DNA from: Corynespora cassiicola
Taxonomy: Eukaryota; Ascomycota; Dothideomycetes; Pleosporales; Corynesporascaceae
Reading direction: 5' to 3'
Length of the DNA: 64,000 nt
NCBI GenBank assembly: GCA_022059125.1
Contig: JAEUWY010000005.1
Span: forward strand, 4,588,001 to 4,652,000
The translations under genes were made by a program, and so were the position numbers. The notes under the pieces were generated by a model, which ran no database searches, was not told the DNA's origin, and saw only the letters and a program-made list of their open reading frames with translations. Of this stretch, positions 58,168 through 64,000 are shown piece by piece (the stretch's first letter is position 1; each line of letters opens with the position of its first letter).

Positions 58168-58398
58168 ATTGCGTGTACGAGACTACTTGTTCTTCGTCGA
58201 TCAGGGTTCGCGAGTCTCACTCTTCCGAAGATGTCGCTTGAGCCTGGATAGACGCCTGCTAAAGTGGCTCTTCAATAACAATGCCACATCTGTCCAACAC
58301 GGGGCTGCATAACCAACCCATGCAAACCCCATTGCATCTGTTTCTGCAGCCCCTGCAGCCCCTCATTCACCCACGCATCACGCCAGCCACCCCGCGTT

Positions 58399-58423
58399 GC
58401 CCCAAGCTTCCCCACTTCCCCAA
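58399..58423. promoter_or_regulatory. Triple CCCCA-type boxes in the divergent promoter of hydroxyacid dehydrogenase 2 and the permease
   Basis: GCCCCAA at 58399-58405, TCCCCAC at 58409-58415 and TCCCCAA at 58417-58423 form direct repeats spaced 8-10 bases. The decamer TTCCCCAACT here recurs at 53089-53098, and TTCCCCACT recurs at 54360-54368. Confidence 0.5.
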
Positions 58424-58809
58424 CTTTTTCGGCTATTGTGCGAGCTCCTATATCCGCCACTGACGTGTGTCATCGCCAACGCCCCAGAGCAGTCGATCTT
58501 ATCCAAAAACATTTCGAGCGGGCGGCCATGCATTGCTTCAGGGAGCTGAAGAGAGAAGTCGATAGAGCCTGTCAGTCTTGTCCCGTCAGCTTAGGTGATG
58601 ACAGGGCGAAAGTTGTTACCCTCGAATCCTGCAAGTGGTTGGAGATGGGCGATGCGCCCGATGTCCGTCGTGACGCTATCTTTATTAGGAGAGCGCTGGG
58701 TTTGTGCGACGCACACTTCTGCTCGTTGACGTCGTGCTCACCGGCTTGATTTACGCTCTATTTCAATCAGATTTCAGGCCCACGACCCTGCCAGCGATAG
58801 ACGGCTGCA

Positions 58810-60541
58810 ATGATGGAGCTTGAGAAGAAAGATACCGTGTCTCTCTCCGACGAACAGGATCAAAAGGTGGCGCGCGAGTATCTGCGCCAGGATGAGGCTC
58901 CGAGTGATGTCGATGAGAAGAAGCGAGAGGCTGCGCTGGTGCGAAAGCTGGATTGCTTTGTTGCACCGGTCATGATGCTTCTGATGCTGATATCGTATCT
59001 CGACAGAGGGAATATCGGGTTCGCTGCGACTCAAGGCATGGCCGAGGACATTAATCTTAAGGGCAGTGAGTTGAATGTAAGTTGTAGACACCAAGTGTCA
59101 AACAGGCCAGCTAACATGGAAATATAGACAGCTGTTTCTGTGTTTTATATATTCTACATCCTCGCTGAAGTAAGCTGGGCGATTCTCTTTCGCTGCATGT
59201 GCAGTTGTCCCACCTGTTATTCGATGGCGATAATTTACTGACTTACATCCTAGTTTCCAACCTCTATCTTGGTGAAGCGACTCCAATTCAATCGCGTCAT
59301 TCCAACTATCACCTTCTGTTGGGGCATTGTGTGTCTTTGCACAGGCTTCGTGCAGAATTTTGGCGGATTGGTTACGTGCCGCATATTCCTCGGCTTCTTC
59401 GAGGGTTGCCTATTCCCGTCAATGACGCTGTTCCTTTGCAACTGGTACACCAGAGAAGAGCTTGGTATAAGAGTCGCTTATCTTTTCATCGCTAGCGCTC
59501 TCAGTGGAGCCTTTGGGGGCCTAATAGCTTGGGGGATCTTGTACATGGATGGAGTGAGAGGGTGGCCAGGATGGCGGTGGTATGTCAATCGAATTTTTGA
59601 TCATCGAGCAGTTTGTTACAGGAATACAGCTGATAAAAATAGGCTCTACATCATTGAAGGTATAATCACTGTCATCTGGGCCTTTATCTGCATCTTCGTG
59701 GTACCAAAAAACTACGAAACGGCCTATTTTCTCAACGAAGATGAAAAGAAACTGATGCGCATCCGTGCTGAGCGTACCGAAGCGTATTCTGGTGGGTCCG
59801 GCCACTACAGCAAGGCCGACATCAAAGAAGCCGCAAGAGACGTCAAAAGCTGGGTTCATGGCGTTATCCAGATCGCCGTCGTTACCATTCTGTATGGGTT
59901 CGGAACATTCTTGCCAATCATCATCAAGAATGGATTTCATTATTCGACGGTTCAGGTACGTGCACTTGGAGATGATGGCGGGATCTCCGTTACTGACTCC
60001 TCACTAGTCGCAGTACCTTGTTATTCCCGTGAACATCTGGGGCGCCATCGTCTACGCTATCGGTGCCTACTTGTCCGACCGATACAAAACACGCTTTCTA
60101 CCTCTCATTCTGATGGCGCCCTTTGGAGTTGCCGGCTACGCAGTATTGCTTTCGCCCGTGTCCCCTGGCGTTCAATACTTTGCGACCTACCTCATCGCAA
60201 CCGCGTGTTTCATCTGTACGGGTGGCAATATCACATGGCTGTCCGGAAACTGTGCAGGTGATGGGAAGCGGGCCGCGTCGCTGGGAATTTTATTGACACT
60301 GACAAACATCGGCGGAGTTGTGAGTGGCCAGATATACCAGACCAACGCAGCCCCGCGATTCACGTTGGGTCATGCCTGGAGTTTGGGCTGCTTGGCTTTT
60401 GCTTGGTTTGGATGGTGGATTGTAAGAACCATCTACAAGAAGAGGGAAAAAGCAAAGGACGCACTCAATGCTAGGGGATATATTATGGCTCATGGCAGAA
60501 TGTACACAGACCGGGAACCAGATTTCAGGTATATGATTTGA
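58810..60541 (+). CDS. MFS transporter, allantoate-permease (Dal5, anion:cation symporter) type (five exons)
   Basis: Exons 58810-59076, 59128-59169, 59254-59579, 59643-59955 and 60008-60541 give 493 residues. A hydrophilic N-terminus is followed by twelve likely membrane segments. Typical Dal5-family marks are LMLISYLDRGNIGFAATQGM, YILAEFPTSILVKRLQ, GFFEGCLFPSMTLFLCNWY, VQSQYLVIPVNIWGAIVYAI and ITWLSGNCAGDGKRAASLG. The family imports carboxylates and related anions (allantoate, nicotinate, pantothenate, sugar acids) with protons across the plasma membrane. Here it is the only transporter beside the lactonase and hydroxyacid dehydrogenase genes, so import of the pathway's acid or lactone substrate is the natural inference. 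It is divergent from hydroxyacid dehydrogenase 2. Confidence 0.92.
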
Positions 60542-61308
60542 TGGATGGAAACAACGGATTCCGGAGAAAATTCGGGATTCGGGATTGAATGGAAATTTTT
60601 GAGATGTCGCATGTTCGAATACTAACAAATCAAAGAAACTCTCGAACTGGGAAAGCTCCAGCAGCCCAGTGCACCATTTTTTATGATGTGAGATCTGTGC
60701 AGCCAGTATCATTTTATCCATGTATTCATCCAGACGACGAGTCATTTAGCTCTAATCTCTATGATCTTGTCTTTCAATCGAACTCTGGCAGGCGGTCTCA
60801 CAAGGAGATACGACAGTTGCATCAAAGCCCAACGTCCAGATAAGCTCACGGGTATACGAGCACGAACCATTCCATCATCAGCCTTACTTCCGGCCCTAGT
60901 TAGATATCTATCCATCACAAGCCAGAAGGACTATGGAGGCGACTGGAAGGATGCGATCAATGCCGCCCCTGAACCCAGACTTGCTCTACGCTGGTCGCAC
61001 ACTTGATTTGTATTCCAGTCGCATGCCTGGCATTAAAGAACGGAAAAGTGCCATAAGTTCCCCATAATGATTATGCAAGGTGACATTTGGGTCTTTGATC
61101 TGGCCTCATGCTGTGGATGTACCGTGGTTCGCTGTTCCGCCAATACTCAACCCATTGACAAAACTGGCCTGCCTCAACGCTTTGGCGACCGGTAACGATG
61201 GGCTTTCATCTATGTCTATGAAGACGGTGTCCCTCGGAAAAGGGACTGGGACAGGGACGCCAAAGGCCCCCGGTCCCTCACTACACCTTGTCTACCCAAC
61301 CTCGCAGT
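60542..61308. other. Intergenic region after the cluster
   Basis: No supported gene or element is seen. No exact TCCCCAA box was found here, which suits a cluster boundary. Confidence 0.4.
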
Positions 61309-63947
61309 ATGGGCGCCTTTGAGGGCGTCAGGCGCTCCATGAACAAGTATTTCCACTACCCTCGGAAAGAAAAACCCACCCATGCTAGCTATGACGAGCA
61401 GACGGACCATGCCCCCCCGCCGCAGGATAGTATTCAGCCCGAACAAGAGCGATACGAAGATTTCAACTTTGGCTTCAACGAAAAGGACGAGAAAAATGAG
61501 GATCTTGCCCTAGATAGTACTCCAGGCAGATTCAATGTGATTCGTGTCGTATTCATCCAAAATGGAGAGAATCAGTCCCATACGGAGCGCTTCTTCCACT
61601 GATGCCGATGCTAATTCTGCATGTGATGCAGACATTCAGGCGATCAAAGTCACTCGACATAGAGCGGTTGCGAGAAATTGAGTCGACAGACCCCGAACAC
61701 TGCTTCCCGCGCCGCCTCTTCTCACTGGGGAGGAAATCATCCCGTCAATCACTCGGCCGAGCAGCTCCATCCTCGGGGGCTCCAACACAGAGGCGGCCCA
61801 ATCGCTTGACCAAGCTCCCTCCACCAAACTATACGGGATACCCGACGCGCCTGCCTCGCCCTCAGGCGCCTTCCCCAGCAGCAAGACCCCGCTCAGCCCG
61901 CTTCCAGACCTTTCCCGCAGCCGGATTCTCTAACCTGAACGATGGCTCGGACTCGCAGACCAGCTCGGAAAATGGCATTGGATCCCAAGGCCGGCGCTCC
62001 ATCTCCGAGAGCCCCATGTCCTCTCAAACAACCACCGACTCGGACTGTACACCCGCCATCCTCCCTCCGCTCACCCGCTTCGCCAGCTGCCCCAACTGCA
62101 GCTCTTGCGGCAGCAAGAATGCCCCCCAATCGCCGCCATCCAGCACACAGACGCCCAATATATCGACCCGGCGGCAGTCCTCCGCTGGCCATGGCCCTGC
62201 CACCGCTACACCCCGAGCCCTCAGCCGCCTCCTCGTCTCCGACGCGCAGCAAAGAAGCAGCCCGACTATCCCGCACATCTCGCGCTTTGTCGAAGGCCTC
62301 AACCACTCGGATACAGAAGAAGAGCTGTACGTGATCCCGACCATCGAATACCGGATTCCATCACGGCAGGGGGAGGGGCGTCAGATACGTTCCACCTCGG
62401 CATCCCCACAGCAGGGTAGGCGCGTAGCCCTCGAGCCACAGCACAAGCATGCGCGACTCCGCAGCAGTGCCTCGGAAGAGTGTCTACGCCCCCGCTCGCC
62501 ATCACCTGTGTGCTATAGGCATGGGAAGACGGGTCACAAGTGCTTCGGGATGGATACTTCGGGGCTGGACATGGAGACCGATGAGGGCGAGACGGAAGAC
62601 GACAATCTCCTCATCGCGGCCAAGAATGCAATCAACAACGCGAAACTAGACGCCAATGTCTCACCCCCGAGTACTGAGTCGTTTAGAACGGCGCCTGGGA
62701 GCCCTACCACAGCGCCGTTTTCGGGGAGTGGCAGCAGCTCAGGACCAGAGTTGCCGAGCTCGGAGTCGAGACGTGAGACGGCTATTCTGGCCAAGAGTGA
62801 TGCTTTGCCGGCACCACCACGGGCTTCTGCTGAGTTGGAGGGGAGCGAGAAGGGAGGGTCGGATGAAGGCAGCACTGAGAGTGCGTCGCAGCAGACGGCG
62901 GCTATTCTGCCATGGACGCAGAAGACGTTCCCTCGCTCTATTCTCAAGCCAGCGCACCGGCTCTCAATAGGCTCTACTCTATCCAGCTCTGGGCACTCAG
63001 TGTCGTGGTGTGAGGGAACAAAGCCGCCGGCAGATGACGTGGTCAGGCAGGCCATGTCGGACGAGGGCGTTGTGTTGCCCTCTGAGCCCGCAGTGGTTGA
63101 CATAACAGAGAAGACAGAAGGCGATGGCATCTGTAAAGCACTTGCCGCAAAAGACGCAGAGATACCTCCCCTCAAATCTCTATGGGAGGGCATCAGGAAA
63201 GAATCAGCTGCACAAGCCCCATCCGACCCCGACCCTCCAGGCACGAGCCTTGAGAAGCAGTCGAATCGCATAATCTCAACCTCCACCAGGACCAGCAGAA
63301 GCAGCACACGTACCACCCTCGAAGAAGATTTCCACGCCGCCGTCTGGCGCGCAATCGAGTACACCAACGCATCGACATTTCCTATAGACCCCCCCTCCAC
63401 ATCCACGCACTCGGACCAAGACCCCAAACCCGACAAAGGCAAGCAACCCATAGAAGACAACAACCCCCGAAGCGAGCAATTGAAACAACAAATCCGCGAA
63501 CGCTACTCCAACGGCCTCTTCTCCACCTTCCCAATGACAAGCCCAAGCATGCTCTCTCCTACCACCTCCCTCTCTCCCTCCCCCTCCACGTCCTCCCTCC
63601 CACCCATCTCAGCGTCTGCCTCGGCAGCCCGCGCCCACCAAACCTACCTCAACACCGTCTCAAACCGCCACATCAGCCTGGCGCCTTACCCCACGACCCT
63701 GGGCCCCTTCTCGCGCCGCCCGAACCCGAAGCTCAAGTCTGCTGCCTCGCGCACTACGTCGCCGACTGCGAGCACAAGTGCGGCCGAGGATATTCTCGCC
63801 GTGCATCCTGCGCTGCGGCCGCGCAGTGAGACGTGTACGCCTGCGCCGCTATTAAAGCCTTCGATGCCGATTGGGGGGCGGAAGAGGAAAGAAAGTGGTG
63901 GTACGGGTGCTGGCGCGGGTGCTGGTGCCGCTGGGAAGGTGGAGTGA
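61309..63947 (+). CDS. Large disordered protein of unknown function (two exons)
   Basis: Exon 1 is 61309-61536 and exon 2 is 61632-63947, giving 847 residues. The intron has a weak GTGATT donor but a good GCTAAT branch point and GCAG acceptor, and both ends are in phase 0. The join reads STPGRFN then TFRRSKSLDIERL. The protein is Ser/Pro/Arg-rich with scattered SP and TP sites, a short cysteine group (CPNCSSCGSK near residue 230) and acidic segments such as DMETDEGETEDDNLL. The tail is basic and Gly/Ala-rich. I do not recognise the family. It is complete within the window and does not resemble cluster enzymes. Confidence 0.7.
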
Positions 63948-64000
63948 AGGCCGACGGAGATGAGATGGGCGGCGTGGCTATGACGAGACCAGCTTCATTA

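Overview
The window is nuclear DNA of a filamentous ascomycete (Pezizomycotina). Genes are interrupted by short introns (about 43-145 nt) with GTRNGT-like donors, CTRAY branch points and CAG/TAG acceptors. Typical fungal families are present: F-box proteins, a two-finger C2H2 regulator with a fungal transcription-factor domain, a rhodopsin-like seven-helix protein, a PL3 pectate lyase and a Dal5-type transporter. The pectate lyase and a small secreted protein suit a plant-associated or saprotrophic life, but the species cannot be fixed from sequence alone. All exon joins below were worked out by hand from splice signals and frame continuity.

Layout. 0-8.5 kb: mitochondrial NADP isocitrate dehydrogenase, a long disordered protein, and an F-box protein with a C-terminal zinc-cluster-like motif. 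8.5-17.9 kb: gene-poor, with one decayed 2EXR-type gene carrying two in-frame stops. 17.9-32.8 kb: a small secreted protein, a BTB-like/zinc-cluster protein with a newly joined 5' exon, a membrane-anchored fatty aldehyde dehydrogenase, a RING-variant protein and a lone cytochrome P450. 32.8-35.5 kb is gene-free. 35.5-44.5 kb: conserved housekeeping-type genes (an unrecognised 178-aa protein, proteasome alpha1/Scl1, a WKF-domain protein), then an F-box protein and a rhodopsin-like membrane protein. 45.6-46.5 kb: secreted pectate lyase.

46.8-60.5 kb is the most interesting part: nine adjacent genes that look like one catabolic or detoxification cluster. It holds two metallo-beta-lactamase-fold lactonases, two carboxymuconolactone-decarboxylase-family proteins, two 3-hydroxyisobutyrate-dehydrogenase-family enzymes, one zinc alcohol dehydrogenase, one C2H2 regulator and one MFS permease. 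Three enzyme classes are each present twice. The intergenic regions share a short element, TCCCCAA/TTGGGGA (four copies in 55 bp at 53042-53096). It is a plausible site for the cluster's own two-finger regulator. The inferred logic is uptake by the permease, lactone opening by the MBL enzymes, oxidation by the ADH and hydroxyacid dehydrogenases, and a CMD step. The substrate is unknown. The window ends with a large disordered protein of unknown role.
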